Below, piece after piece: positions 25,184 to 34,876 of a stretch of DNA of 64,000 bases. The stretch is from the NCBI GenBank assembly GCA_022820825.1, contig JAJEEU010000028.1, positions 24,894 through 88,893 of the forward strand, given 5' to 3'. Under the pieces are notes generated by a model, which worked only from the letters and a program-made list of their open reading frames with translations, was not told where the DNA came from and did not search any database. The translations under genes were made by a program, and so were the position numbers. The first letter of the stretch is position 1. Every line of letters begins with the position of its first letter. The DNA comes from Vicinamibacteria bacterium. GTDB lineage: Bacteria; Acidobacteriota; Vicinamibacteria; Vicinamibacterales; UBA8438.

Positions 25184-26146
25184 ATGCGATTCGCCGCCCT
25201 TGTTGTCGCCGCCGCTGCCGCACTCGTACTTCTGCTCGGCGGCGCCGTACCCGCAACCGCCCAGTCCTGGTCCCCGCCGTCGCCCGACGAGCGCTGCCCC
25301 AGCAAGTGGGGCGCCGGAGACGAACGCGGCGCGGCCAACCACATGGGTCCCGCGACGTTGCTCAAGGCCGCACGCTTGATCCAGGCCGGCCGCATGATCG
25401 AGCTCGGGCAGGTATTGAGGAGCTCGATGCCGCTCGGCAACCGCCACTTCGACCTCTACATGAAGCCGACCGGCCCGCCCGTGGGTTCGAACCGGCGCGC
25501 CTCCAACGAGGAGCTGGTCGTCGCCGAGATGGGCCAGGTGGGCACGCAGTTCGACGCCTTTCCCCACCAGACCATCGGCGACAGCCTCTACAACTGCTTC
25601 GACCAGAACGAGGTCATGACGCGGTCGGGCTTCACGCGGCTCGGTGTGGAGAACGTCGGGACGCTCATGACGCGCGGCGTGCTGATCGACGTTGCGGCCC
25701 TCAAGGGCGTCGACATGCTGCCCGACCGCTACGAGATCACGGCGGAGGACCTGCAACAGGCGCTCGACCGGCAGGGGGTGGCGCTGGAACCGGGCGATGC
25801 CGTGCTGATCCACACCGGCTGGGGCGTGCTCTGGGACAGCGATGGGGAGCGTTTCATGGCCGGCAACCCGGGGATCGGCGTCGCCGCGGGAGAGTGGCTC
25901 GTGGAGCAGGATCCGATGCTGCTCGGGGCCGACAACCAGCCGATCGAGGTCTCGCCCACGCCGGACCCCGATGTCTCGTTGCCGATCCACCAGATGATGC
26001 TCGTGGTGAACGGCATCTACCTGGTGGAACGGATGCGGCTGGACGAGCTGGCCGCGGCCGGCGTGCACGAGTTCGCGTTCGTCGTGCAGCCGCTGAAGCT
26101 CGAAGGCGCCACCGGGTCCACCGTCGCCCCGGTAGCGATCTACTGA
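25184..26146 (+). CDS. Exported cyclase-family protein (PF04199) with His-to-Gln changes, copy 1
   Basis: 320 residues, GGAGG before the ATG, and a TAGAAT box at 25144. The signal peptide ends near ATAQSW. The body matches the cyclase/kynurenine formamidase-like family, whose metal motif is HxGTHxDxPxH. Here it reads Q118-VGT-Q122-F-D124-AFP-H128: two of the expected His ligands are Gln while Asp and the last His remain. The same replacement occurs in copy 2 (41136), so it is probably functional rather than decay, perhaps with a different metal. The conserved N-terminal DERCPSKWGAGDERGAANHMG is shared with copy 2. Confidence 0.85.
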   Translation: MRFAALVVAAAAALVLLLGGAVPATAQSWSPPSPDERCPSKWGAGDERGAANHMGPATLLKAARLIQAGRMIELGQVLRSSMPLGNRHFDLYMKPTGPPVGSNRRASNEELVVAEMGQVGTQFDAFPHQTIGDSLYNCFDQNEVMTRSGFTRLGVENVGTLMTRGVLIDVAALKGVDMLPDRYEITAEDLQQALDRQGVALEPGDAVLIHTGWGVLWDSDGERFMAGNPGIGVAAGEWLVEQDPMLLGADNQPIEVSPTPDPDVSLPIHQMMLVVNGIYLVERMRLDELAAAGVHEFAFVVQPLKLEGATGSTVAPVAIY

Positions 26147-26192
26147 CCGGCGAGCCGCCGGCCGCGGTGCGCTGGCGCCGCGGCGCCCCGCG

Positions 26193-27605
26193 CTACGGAT
26201 CCCCGCTCCGTGCGGCGAGCGCGTTCAGGAGGGCCACCATATCGGGGTCGACCGCCACATCGACCGGCGTCTGTTCACTGCCATTCGCGGCGTCCGCGGG
26301 CGCACCCTGCTCCACCAGGAAGCGTGCGACGTCGGCGTAGCCGTGGATGGCCGCGGCGTGCAGCGCCGTGTCGCCCTGCTGGTTTATGGCCGCGGCGGCG
26401 ATGCCGCGTGCCGCGAGCAGCCCGACCGCCTCCCGGGCCGGCTGGGAGGTATGCGGCCGGTGCACGGCAATCCTGCCCCTCCGATCGAACAACCCCGGCT
26501 GCGAGTGCAACCCGGCCGCCAGCATCAACGCTGTCGTGCCGTCGGCCAGCGTCGCGCGGGGATCCGCGCCGTGCGCCAGCAGGACGCGCAGAATGTCGAT
26601 CTCCAGAAACTTCGCCGCCAGCAGGAGCGGAGTCGCACCGACCAGATTGTGCGGCAGCACGAAGTCGGGCCCGCCGCGCGTCACCGGCGTGCCACGCACA
26701 ATCCGCGCCTCAAGATCCGCAGCCGCGCCGGCCAGCACCTCGACCAGGCCCCGGTCGCCACGGAGCACCGCGGCATGCAGCGCGGTGTACCCGGCTCGCC
26801 CGTCGTTCGGATCGGCGCCCGCGTCGAGCAGGAAGCGCGCGAGGCGGGCGTGCCCGCTGTGCACGGCCGTCACCAGCACGCTCGTCCCGTCGGCGGCGGT
26901 ATCGCCGACATCGGCGCCGGCGGCGAGCAACAGTCGCGCCGATTCCAGATCGCCGTGGCGTGCCGCAAACAGGAGCGGCGTGGTGGCGCCGCTGTTTACC
27001 GTGCCCGAAACGATCGTGTAGATGTCGTTCGGATCGGCGATGTTGACGAAGCGAGGCCGCACCTTCGTACGGGCTAAAACATCCGCCCCGCCAGCGAGCA
27101 GCTCCCGGACGACATCCACATGCCGTTGCGCAACCGCCCACATGAGCGCCGTCTGCCCTCTGCGGGGCTCACTGCGATTTACGGCGGCGCCGGCCGCAAT
27201 CAGATGTCGCACCGCGGCCGCACTGCCCGCGCGCGCGCAGAGCATGAGCGGCGGCGGCCTGCTCGGCGGGCCGGCGTCGGGGTTGGCGCCGGCCCGGAGC
27301 AACGCGCCCACCATGCGCCGCGCGCCGTTCACGCACGCCAGTGACAGGGGCGTAACACCCAGGTCGTTCTGCGCATCCGGAGCGGCGCCCGCGCGCAGCA
27401 GCAGCGCGGCCGTATCCACGTCGTTCCAATAGGCCGCCCAGTGGAGCGCGGTCGCGCCGTCCGCCTGCCGCTGATTCGGATCGACATGTTCCTGGATGAG
27501 CGTGCGCACCCCCGCCGCATCCTGCCGCCTGGCGGCATCTACCAGCCGGGCGTCGGCGGCGGCCGCGGCGGTCGCTGGCAGCAGCAGCAGCGCGAGCGTT
27601 CGCAT
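26193..27605 (-). CDS. Ankyrin-repeat exported protein
   Basis: 470 residues from the ATG at 27605, which overlaps the stop of the DUF1552 gene in TGATG; a GTG at 27608 is the alternative. The N-terminus (LALLLLPATAAAAA) is a short signal peptide. About ten ankyrin repeats follow (for example GATALHWAAYWNDVDTAALL, GQTALMWAVAQRHVDVVREL, GYTALHAAVLRGDRGLVEVL, GDTALHAAAIHGYADVARFL), so it is a periplasmic scaffold or binding protein. Insertions at about 200 and 320 break the regular 33-residue period. Coupling with DUF1592 and DUF1552 suggests it belongs to the same complex. Confidence 0.9.
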   Translation of the reverse strand: MRTLALLLLPATAAAAADARLVDAARRQDAAGVRTLIQEHVDPNQRQADGATALHWAAYWNDVDTAALLLRAGAAPDAQNDLGVTPLSLACVNGARRMVGALLRAGANPDAGPPSRPPPLMLCARAGSAAAVRHLIAAGAAVNRSEPRRGQTALMWAVAQRHVDVVRELLAGGADVLARTKVRPRFVNIADPNDIYTIVSGTVNSGATTPLLFAARHGDLESARLLLAAGADVGDTAADGTSVLVTAVHSGHARLARFLLDAGADPNDGRAGYTALHAAVLRGDRGLVEVLAGAAADLEARIVRGTPVTRGGPDFVLPHNLVGATPLLLAAKFLEIDILRVLLAHGADPRATLADGTTALMLAAGLHSQPGLFDRRGRIAVHRPHTSQPAREAVGLLAARGIAAAAINQQGDTALHAAAIHGYADVARFLVEQGAPADAANGSEQTPVDVAVDPDMVALLNALAARSGDP

Positions 27606-28930
27606 CACAGCCCCGCCAGCTCGCTGGTGCTCTCGCCGAACCGGTCGACGGGCACGCCCAGCTTGCGGAGCAGCGTGACGTGCAGGTCTTCCAGCGGCGT
27701 TTCCGGCGCGTAGCGCAGATGGCGCCCCCCGGCGAGCGCGCCGCCGCCGCCCCCCAGCAGCACGATCGGCAGGTTGTCCGGCGAGTGGGAGTTGCCGTCG
27801 CTCATGCCGGCGCCAAAAAGGAGCACCATGTGATCGAGCAGCGAGCCGTCGCCGTCGGGCGTCGCCCGCAGCCGTTCCAGGTAGTACGCCAGTTGCTCGG
27901 CGTGGTACGTGCTGATCCGCGTCAGCGTCGCCAGCTTCCGCGGGTCGTGCTCATGATGCGACAGTGGATGATGCGCGTCGCGCACCCCGATCTCGGGATA
28001 GGTGTGGCCGCTGAACTCGCGGCCGATCATGAAGGTGATCACGCGCGTCAGGTCGGACTGGTACGCGAGCACCTGCAGGTCGAACATCAGCCGGGCGTGG
28101 TCCGGAAACGATGCCGGCGTGCCGGCCGGCCGGTTGATCTCGGGCAACTCCCGGGCGTCCTGCTCCTCCGAGCGCTGGATGCGGCGCTCCACGTCGCGCA
28201 GGGCATCGAGGTAGTCGGTCAGCTTCGCGCCGTCGGCCGCGCCGAGCGCCCTCCTCAGATCTGCCGCCGTCTCCGCCACCGAATCCAGGATGCTGCGGCG
28301 ACGCGCGAGCCGGCTGGCCCGGGCTCGCGGGTTCGTGGTGTCGCTGTCACCGAACAGGTGCTCGAAGACGGTGCGCGGGTTGTGCTCCATCGGCAGCGGC
28401 GTCGTGGGGCTGCGCCAGGCGATCGTGTCGGTGTAGACGCAACTGGTGGCGATGTCGCACACGCCGGACTCGGCCCGCTCCAGCGACAGCTCCAGCGACG
28501 CCAGCTCGGTTTCCTGCCCGAAGGCGCGGGCGGCCACCTGGTCCATCGACATGCCGGCTTCGACCTCGGAGCCGGTGGACGGCTTCGGCGGCCGGCCCGT
28601 CAGGAACCGGGTGCTCGCCACGGCATGCACGGCGTAGTACGGCGGGCCGCTGCGGAGACCGGTCACCACGGTCATCTGGTCCCTGAACGGCGCCAGGGGC
28701 TGCAGGATAGGAGGCGTATCGAACTGCGAGCCGTCGAGCGCAGGTGTCCAATCGGCCATCACGATGCCGTTGGGCACGTACACCACGCCGAAACGGGAAA
28801 CCGGCCGCGCGGCGGTCCGGCTGATCGCCGACACGGCAGGCACCATCCCGTCGAGCAGCGGCAGACCAATCGTTGCACCGAGGCCGCGCAGGAACGTGCG
28901 GCGCGGCAGGTGCTTCCGCGTGACGATCAT
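27605..28930 (-). CDS. DUF1552 domain protein, Tat-exported
   Basis: 441 residues from the ATG at 28930, which overlaps the DUF1592 stop by 4 bases (ATGA). The Tat signal is LPRRTFLRGLGATIGLPLLDGM. The DUF1552 body resembles the sulfatase/DUF1501 fold: FGVVYVPNGI, HAVASTRFLTGR, DHARLMFDLQVLAYQSDLTR, HPLSHHEHD, and LLFGAGMSDGNSHS with a conserved Asp and His near the C-terminus. It is almost always encoded next to a DUF1592 heme protein; the joint function is unknown. Last but one gene of the coupled operon. Confidence 0.9.
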   Translation of the reverse strand: MIVTRKHLPRRTFLRGLGATIGLPLLDGMVPAVSAISRTAARPVSRFGVVYVPNGIVMADWTPALDGSQFDTPPILQPLAPFRDQMTVVTGLRSGPPYYAVHAVASTRFLTGRPPKPSTGSEVEAGMSMDQVAARAFGQETELASLELSLERAESGVCDIATSCVYTDTIAWRSPTTPLPMEHNPRTVFEHLFGDSDTTNPRARASRLARRRSILDSVAETAADLRRALGAADGAKLTDYLDALRDVERRIQRSEEQDARELPEINRPAGTPASFPDHARLMFDLQVLAYQSDLTRVITFMIGREFSGHTYPEIGVRDAHHPLSHHEHDPRKLATLTRISTYHAEQLAYYLERLRATPDGDGSLLDHMVLLFGAGMSDGNSHSPDNLPIVLLGGGGGALAGGRHLRYAPETPLEDLHVTLLRKLGVPVDRFGESTSELAGL

Positions 28931-31362
28931 GATGCCGCCCTCCGCATCCGGAAGGGCACGCTGCGCGCGACCTCCAGCACGAGAGACGACCAGCGATGGT
29001 CGTCGGGCGCAGCCTGCCGTACGATTCCGCGCACCGCCGGCATGTCGGCATGGGTCAGCGGCCGGCCCAGGGCGTAGGCCAGCAGCTTCTCGGCCGCCGT
29101 GCGCACGAACTCGTCGGACCGCTCGTCGAGAAGCCGCCGCAGCCCGGCGGGACCGTCGAACTCGGCGCCGTCCGGAAATTGGCCGGCAGCGTCGATCACG
29201 CGGCCGGACGCTTCGTGCGCCCTCCACTTGCCGATTGCATCGAACGGCTCCAGGGCGAAGCCCAGCGGATCCATCCGCGCGTGGCAACCAGCGCAGGCCG
29301 GGTTCCGCCGGTGCGCCTCCATCCGCTCGCGCATCGACAGCGCCGCGCCGCCCGCATCGCGCTCGGCCAGCGTGGTCGGGGTATCGGGCGGCGGAGGCGG
29401 AGGCGGCGTGCCCAGGATGTTTTCGAGCAGCCAGCGCCCGCGCTGCACCGGCGAGGTGCGCGTCGGATACGACGTGAGCGTCAGGATGCTGCCCTGCCCC
29501 AGCAGGCCGCCACGCCGCCCGTCCGCGAACGACACGCGCCGGAAGCGGCTGCCGTAGACATTCGGAATCCCGTAGTGCCGGGCAAGCCGCTCGTTGACGA
29601 ACGTGTAGTCCGCGGCCAGCAGGTCGCGCACGCTGCGATCCTCGCGGATCTGGCTTGCCACGAACAGCTCGGTCTCGCGCCGCAGCGCCGCGCGCAGCGT
29701 ATCGTCGAAGTCGGGGAACAGCTCCGGATCCGGACTGACGTCCCGCAAACGCTGCAGCGTCAGCCACTGGCTGGCGAAGCCGCTGACGAGCGCCGCCGCC
29801 CGTTCGTCCGCCAGCATTCGCCGCACCTCTGCCTCCAGCGCCGCGTCGCCTTGCAGCCGGCCGTTCTCCGCGGCGTCGAGCAGCGCGTCGTCGGGAATGC
29901 TGCTCCACAGGAAGAACGCCAGGCGCGAGGCCAGCTCGACGCCACCCAGCCGGTATGCCGAGCCGGGAGCAACACCCTCCGGATCGCGCTCGATCCGGAA
30001 CAGGAACCGCGGGTCGACGAGCAGCCGCTCCAGGGCCGCCCTGATCCCGGCTTCGAAGCCCCCTTCCCGGCGCCCCTGCCGGTAGAAATCGAGGAGCACC
30101 TCGACCTCGGCGGCGGTGACAGGCCGCCGGAACGCCCGCCGCGCAAGACCCTCCAGGATGGTCGCGGCGCACGGCTCGCCGTCTTCCGTTCGCGTGGGCC
30201 GGCAGACGAACACGCGCTCGCGGCTCGGCGTCGTCCCGGGTCCCGTTGCGCCGAAAGGGCCGTCGATCGAGATGCTGTCAACGGCCGGGCCGGGCGGGCC
30301 GGACGGCGAGCTGCGCAGCTCGGTGAAGCCGAGTCCCAGCCCGGTCAGCGGCGGCTGCAGCACCCCTTCCTCCTCGACCAGGGCCTCGACGAACGACACG
30401 CCCGCCGCGCGCGTGCCGGCGTCGACGGGCACCCGCAACCGAAGGCCCTCGTCCGCGGCCAGCGTGTACGCCTCCCACTCCGGATCACCGAGGGCAAGGC
30501 CGGCGAAGCTCTCCGGAGCGGGCTCTCCCGGCGCATCTCCCCCGAGGGAGAAGGCGCCGGCCAGCTCCCCGTCGAGCCGCAGTTCCAGGCGGTGCGCATC
30601 GCGGAGGCCCCGCACGTAGCCGAAGATGTTGCGCCGCAGGCGCACCGTGAAGACGTACTCCCCGTCGAGCGGAAAGCGATGGCGCACCGCCAGACCGCCC
30701 CGTGAACCAAACGGCAGGGCCTCGCTCATCCGGTGGTCCTGGAATACCTGCTTCCCCACGTCGTAGGTTCGCGAGGCGAAGGCTGGGCCGATGGCCGGGT
30801 CGCCCACGGCCAGCCGGCTGATCCGCTCCGCAGCGGTCAGGTAGCGGTCGAGCAACACCGGCGACACGGAAAGGACGCCGGCGACGTTGTCGAACCCGCC
30901 CAGCGAGGGATCCGCCGGGAGCAGCTCCGACGTATCGAATTCCAGATCGAGCAGATCACGGACCGCGTTGGCATACTCGGTACGGTTCAAGCGGTGGATC
31001 GGTGGGCGGCCGGGATCGGGAGCCGCGGCGGACGCCCGGTCGAGCTCGGCCTCGAGCGCGCTGACGAACGCCGCGGCCTCCGTCGCGGGCGGCCGGGGCG
31101 CGCCCGGCGGCGGCATCACGCCGCTGCGGAGCTGGCGCGCCACCTGCTCCCAGAGTTCCGCGTCGGCGCTGGCGCCTGCCGGATCGCGTCCTTCAAGGAC
31201 GAGACCGCCTGCCTGGGAACGCTCGGTGTGGCACGTGACGCAGTAGCGCTCGAGAAGGCTCGGATCGGGAGCCGGCCGATCCTGCGCGGCCGCGGCGTGC
31301 GGCGGAGCGAGACCCGCCCCGAAGCACGCTGCGGCCACGCCGACCAGGATCGCTCTCGCCAT
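28927..31362 (-). CDS. Planctomycete-type cytochrome with DUF1587/1595/1592/1588/1585
   Basis: 811 residues. A signal peptide ends near AAAAQ. An N-terminal heme motif CVTCH is at 41-45, in the PSCyt1-like context GVMPPPGAPRP. The remaining modules are in the usual order: RLNRTEYANAVRDLLDLEF (DUF1587), a central beta-sandwich that may bind carbohydrate (about 190-310), RAFRRPVTAAEVEVLLDFY (DUF1595), GVELASRLAFFLWSSIPDDALLDAA (DUF1592), RRGGLLGQGSILTLTSYPTRTSPVQRG (DUF1588) and GPAGLRRLLDERSDEFVRTAAEKLLAYALGR (DUF1585). It is probably a periplasmic redox or polymer-degradation factor. First gene of the three-gene coupled operon. Confidence 0.9.
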   Translation of the reverse strand: MARAILVGVAAACFGAGLAPPHAAAAQDRPAPDPSLLERYCVTCHTERSQAGGLVLEGRDPAGASADAELWEQVARQLRSGVMPPPGAPRPPATEAAAFVSALEAELDRASAAAPDPGRPPIHRLNRTEYANAVRDLLDLEFDTSELLPADPSLGGFDNVAGVLSVSPVLLDRYLTAAERISRLAVGDPAIGPAFASRTYDVGKQVFQDHRMSEALPFGSRGGLAVRHRFPLDGEYVFTVRLRRNIFGYVRGLRDAHRLELRLDGELAGAFSLGGDAPGEPAPESFAGLALGDPEWEAYTLAADEGLRLRVPVDAGTRAAGVSFVEALVEEEGVLQPPLTGLGLGFTELRSSPSGPPGPAVDSISIDGPFGATGPGTTPSRERVFVCRPTRTEDGEPCAATILEGLARRAFRRPVTAAEVEVLLDFYRQGRREGGFEAGIRAALERLLVDPRFLFRIERDPEGVAPGSAYRLGGVELASRLAFFLWSSIPDDALLDAAENGRLQGDAALEAEVRRMLADERAAALVSGFASQWLTLQRLRDVSPDPELFPDFDDTLRAALRRETELFVASQIREDRSVRDLLAADYTFVNERLARHYGIPNVYGSRFRRVSFADGRRGGLLGQGSILTLTSYPTRTSPVQRGRWLLENILGTPPPPPPPDTPTTLAERDAGGAALSMRERMEAHRRNPACAGCHARMDPLGFALEPFDAIGKWRAHEASGRVIDAAGQFPDGAEFDGPAGLRRLLDERSDEFVRTAAEKLLAYALGRPLTHADMPAVRGIVRQAAPDDHRWSSLVLEVARSVPFRMRRAAS

Positions 31363-31420
31363 ACGGCTAGGGGCGCCGACTCAGGCCCCGCGCCATGTTA
31401 GCAACGATCCGCCCCGGGAA

Positions 31421-34400
31421 TCAGAAATCGACCAGCACGCCGAACTTGAGCAACCGACCGCCGAGGATGTTCGAGGGGCCCAGGAAACCTGCGCTCGGAC
31501 TGACCGGCGCCACGCCCCAGCTCTCCGCGTTGCCCTGCGAAGGCCGCGCGTTGAACACGTTGTACAGGTCCAGTGTCGGCGTAATCTGCGCCCTGCCGGC
31601 ATTGAATCGGCGCATGAGCCGCAGATCGACCTGGTTCAACCGCGTGTCGTACAGCTCGCCGGGAATCGTGACCACAATCTCCGAGGTGTCCCCGCAGGGG
31701 CCGGTCAGCGTCCCGCAGGAGGAGAGGTTGCGGCCGAGGCTCGGCGTAATCAGGTCGTTCCCGTACACCACCTCGCCGGCGATCGGGATCCCCGGCAGGT
31801 GCTTGTAGGTGCCCGCAATGAGGAAGTCGTACGGCAGCGGGTACACGGCCTGGAACTTGACCTGGGAGCCGATGGAGCTCCAGAGCGGCTGCGCCTCGTT
31901 GCTGCAGTATTTCGGATCGCGCGGCCCGATCTCCGTCGCGCCGCCGGCCCCGGCCTGGGCGACTATCCCCGTGACCTGCGGAATGTCGTTCAGGAAACAG
32001 TCGTCAACCAGCCGCCGTCCGACCGAGACGCCGCCCGAGATCAGGCCACCCGCGCCGAAGCGGAGGTCCATCGCAATCTCGACGCCGTCGTACTTGTCTA
32101 TCCGCTCGCCGGTCAGGCCCGGTATCGGTGCATCCTGCGTTCGATACCAGACGATTTCCGGGGCAATGGCGCGGGACGCCAGCGTCCGGTCGACGTTGCC
32201 GCACACCTGCTGCCCGCTGGCCGAGCCCAACCGCCCGTCGGACGGCACCGGCACGCAGTAGTAGTTGAAATCCGAGGCGCTCAACGCCGTGTCCACGGCG
32301 ATCTGGCCGTTGTGGAACTCGGTGTGGTAGTAGCCGACGCTCACGCCGAAGCCCGGCCGCACCTCCTGCTGCAGCCCCACGGACCATTGGTAATTGAACT
32401 CGCGGATGCCCCATCCCTCGCGCGCGCTCGGATCCCAGGTGAAGGCGATGTTCGGCGTGCCGAATCCGGCCGTGGTGATCGGGCCGCACTCGCCGTTGGG
32501 CGCGAAGTTGGTCAGGTCGCAGTCCGGCTCGAAGTCGGCGTTGCCGAGGGCTCCCGTGAAGAAGTTGTAGTTGCCGACCGGGCTGAGTGGCGAGTCGAAC
32601 CACAGGCGGTTGGCGCTGGCGACGACCGCATTACCCGGGGACAACGACGTCAGGGGGCCGCCCGCCACCCCGACGAGATACCGGCCCCACGAGCCCCTGA
32701 TCGCGGTCCTGCCGTCCCCGAACAGGTCGTACGCGACGCCGACCCGCGGCGACATGTCCTTGTAGTTCGGCACGTTGTCGACCGCGTCGAAGTGGCGCGC
32801 ACCGATGAACGGGCCGGCGGGAATATCGACCGGCAGGGTGTAGTTGCGGTGATGGTCAAAGCGCAGGCCGGCGTTGATCGTCAACCGGTCGAACGTCCAC
32901 CGGCCCGACGCGTACGCTCCGAGCTTCGAGATGCGCCCGTCGCTCCTGAACGGCCCGGCGTACTGGCTGATGAGCATCGGCGCGCCGGAGAAGAAGATGT
33001 AGTCATAGCCGCCGGCGGGCACGTTGCCGCGCTGGTTGAACATGCCCCACTGGCCGTCGACGCCCACCTGTATTTCCGTGGAGCCGGTGATGTAGGACGT
33101 GCTGGCGCGCCAGGTGACGTTGTTCTGCTGCTGCCGCTCGCCGTTGTCGTTGAACACGAAGTTGTACGTCCCGCCCCAGATGTAGGTCCCCTTGCCGGGG
33201 AAGTTGATGTCGGTGATGCGGCGGCGGCCCGGAACGTCCGGCGCGCCCCGGCTCTGGAACTGCACCCCCTGGACCATGTAGCCGACGCCGGCCTGGAACA
33301 GCAGCTCGTTCGTGGCCGGGAACGTCCAGGAGCCCTGCGTCACGTGGTGCGGCGTGTAGAAGAAGCTGAACTGCGCCTCCGGCGCCGCCGTGGCCGCGAT
33401 GCTCTGCCAGCACGAGCACGACTCCTGGTAGTGGTACTGCAGGCTCACCTTCTGATTCTCGGTGGCCTGTATCGTGAACCGCGCCCCGTAGTCGCGGGCC
33501 CAGATGTCCTGGAAGGCCGGCCGGTCGAGATCCGGCACGTATTCGTAGAAGACCGTCGACTTGTTGAAGTGGTTGTTGGCCGCGTAGCTCTGGCTGCCCC
33601 ACCACCGGTTTGCCGAATAGAACCAGACCCGGTCGCGGACGATCGGCCCGCCGATGCCCACGCCGTAGTCCCAGACCTGCTTCATGGACTTCTGGTTCTC
33701 CCCGATGCCGCGGGCCCGCAGCGCGTCGGACACCGCTCCCGAGGCGAGGTGCTCGTTCGTGAAGTTGCTCGACAGGAGCAGGCTGAACTGGTTGGCGCCC
33801 TCGCGCGGCACCATGTTGATGTTGGCCCCGCCGGTCTCGGTCTGGATCGAGTTGCCGCTCACGTCCACGACCTGCTCGGCCACGGCCACGGTGTTGAACT
33901 TGTAGGTGCGCTGCTGCCCGCCGCCGCCGCCGAAGAACACGTTGGCGTTGAAGCCGTCGAACGCCACGCGACCGTCGTCGCCCCGGCTGCCGTGGATGGA
34001 CAGGCCGGTGCTGGCCTCGGCGCGGTCACCACCGACATCGTTGCGGTCGGCGGTGGAGGCAACGGCTCCCAGCGTCAGCGACGCCATCTGCGTGAGGTCA
34101 CGCTGTCCCGAGGGCAGCGCTTCGAGGACGTCGGCCGTGAAGACCTGCTGCTCGCTCGACGTCTGCACGTCGACGATGGGCGACGCGGCCGTCACCGTGA
34201 TCGTTTCCTCGATCGAGCCCACCTGCAACTCGGCGTCGACGTTTGCCGTGAAGCCGGTGGTCAGCTCGATCCCTTCGCGCAAGACCGTGCTGAATCCCGG
34301 CAGCGTGAACGTGACGCTGTACACGCCTGGCCGCAGCTCGGTGATCCGGTAATTGCCCTGACCGTCGGTGAAGGCCGTGCGGACCCCCTCGATGAGCGCC

Positions 34401-34564
34401 GGACTGGCGACTTCCACGGTCACGCCCGGCAGCGCCCCGCCCGTCGTGTCCTCCACGCTGCCCGCAATCGCCCCGGAGGCGGCCTGCCCGGAGGCCGAGT
34501 GGGGAATCAGGAGCAGAACGGCGAACGCCGCGATGAGAATGCCTGACGACGTGTGCAGCGTCAT
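31421..34564 (-). CDS. Oar-like TonB-dependent receptor, copy 1
   Basis: 1047 residues, preceded by GGGAGG. The signal peptide ends at SASGQ. A carboxypeptidase-regulatory-like domain spans about 27-105 (GAIAGSVEDTTGGALPGVTVEV...YRITELRPGVYSVTFTLPGFST), then a plug domain (ITVTAASPIVDVQT...) and an outer-membrane barrel ending in the terminal aromatic VDF. The family imports oligosaccharides or other large substrates through the outer membrane and needs TonB/ExbBD, which are not encoded in this window. Its promoter candidate is at 34644-34673. Confidence 0.95.
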   Translation of the reverse strand: MTLHTSSGILIAAFAVLLLIPHSASGQAASGAIAGSVEDTTGGALPGVTVEVASPALIEGVRTAFTDGQGNYRITELRPGVYSVTFTLPGFSTVLREGIELTTGFTANVDAELQVGSIEETITVTAASPIVDVQTSSEQQVFTADVLEALPSGQRDLTQMASLTLGAVASTADRNDVGGDRAEASTGLSIHGSRGDDGRVAFDGFNANVFFGGGGGQQRTYKFNTVAVAEQVVDVSGNSIQTETGGANINMVPREGANQFSLLLSSNFTNEHLASGAVSDALRARGIGENQKSMKQVWDYGVGIGGPIVRDRVWFYSANRWWGSQSYAANNHFNKSTVFYEYVPDLDRPAFQDIWARDYGARFTIQATENQKVSLQYHYQESCSCWQSIAATAAPEAQFSFFYTPHHVTQGSWTFPATNELLFQAGVGYMVQGVQFQSRGAPDVPGRRRITDINFPGKGTYIWGGTYNFVFNDNGERQQQNNVTWRASTSYITGSTEIQVGVDGQWGMFNQRGNVPAGGYDYIFFSGAPMLISQYAGPFRSDGRISKLGAYASGRWTFDRLTINAGLRFDHHRNYTLPVDIPAGPFIGARHFDAVDNVPNYKDMSPRVGVAYDLFGDGRTAIRGSWGRYLVGVAGGPLTSLSPGNAVVASANRLWFDSPLSPVGNYNFFTGALGNADFEPDCDLTNFAPNGECGPITTAGFGTPNIAFTWDPSAREGWGIREFNYQWSVGLQQEVRPGFGVSVGYYHTEFHNGQIAVDTALSASDFNYYCVPVPSDGRLGSASGQQVCGNVDRTLASRAIAPEIVWYRTQDAPIPGLTGERIDKYDGVEIAMDLRFGAGGLISGGVSVGRRLVDDCFLNDIPQVTGIVAQAGAGGATEIGPRDPKYCSNEAQPLWSSIGSQVKFQAVYPLPYDFLIAGTYKHLPGIPIAGEVVYGNDLITPSLGRNLSSCGTLTGPCGDTSEIVVTIPGELYDTRLNQVDLRLMRRFNAGRAQITPTLDLYNVFNARPSQGNAESWGVAPVSPSAGFLGPSNILGGRLLKFGVLVDF

Positions 34565-34643
34565 TTCCGACCTCCCTGTGCGTCCGAGCGCTCCGGCTGC
34601 CAGCGCTCTCCGGGTTGACGAATACGACTACGTCAGCAGGCCG

Positions 34644-34673
34644 ATTGTGCTCACGAATGCGCCGTCATGTAAA
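34644..34673 (-). promoter_or_regulatory. Promoter for the Oar-like receptor at 31421
   Basis: On the minus strand TTTACA (34673-34668) and CACAAT (34649-34644) are 18 bases apart, a 5/6 and 4/6 match to sigma-70 consensus. The predicted transcript begins near 34637, giving a leader of about 70 bases before the ATG at 34564. The rest of the 312-base intergenic stretch 34565-34876 has nothing else recognisable besides the operator at 34840. Confidence 0.4.
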
Positions 34674-34839
34674 CACTTCTTTTTGGCGCGAGCCCCACTG
34701 CATGCGACCGTGTCAGTGGCGCGCCGAGCCAGATGGAGCGATGAAGGAGGTCAGGGCTGGCGGTACGGCTCGGGCCGCGGCCGGTGCACCTCGTGATGAT
34801 GGCGGTCCTCGAGGATGCGCGCGGAGCTGCGAATCCAAA

Positions 34840-34868
34840 TTGACCATGGTCAATGACCATGGTAAAAA
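34840..34868 (+). promoter_or_regulatory. Toxin-antitoxin operator/promoter with duplicated palindrome
   Basis: TTGACCATGGTCAA (34840-34853) is a perfect 14-base palindrome, directly followed by a second copy of TGACCATGGTNA at 34854-34865, giving two sites 13 bases apart. The first site starts with a -35-like TTGACC (34840-34845); a -10-like TAAAAA lies 17 bases on (34863-34868). Bound repressor would therefore cover the promoter, as expected for Phd-type autoregulation. The predicted transcript start (about 34875) is at or near the ATG at 34877. Confidence 0.6.
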
Positions 34869-34876
34869 TATTCGTC

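Noticed and set aside
31799..34546. Very long open frame opposite the Oar-like receptor
   Set aside because: It is the reverse complement of a clearly recognised receptor in GC-rich DNA, with Arg/Val/Ala-rich low-complexity sequence and no domain.
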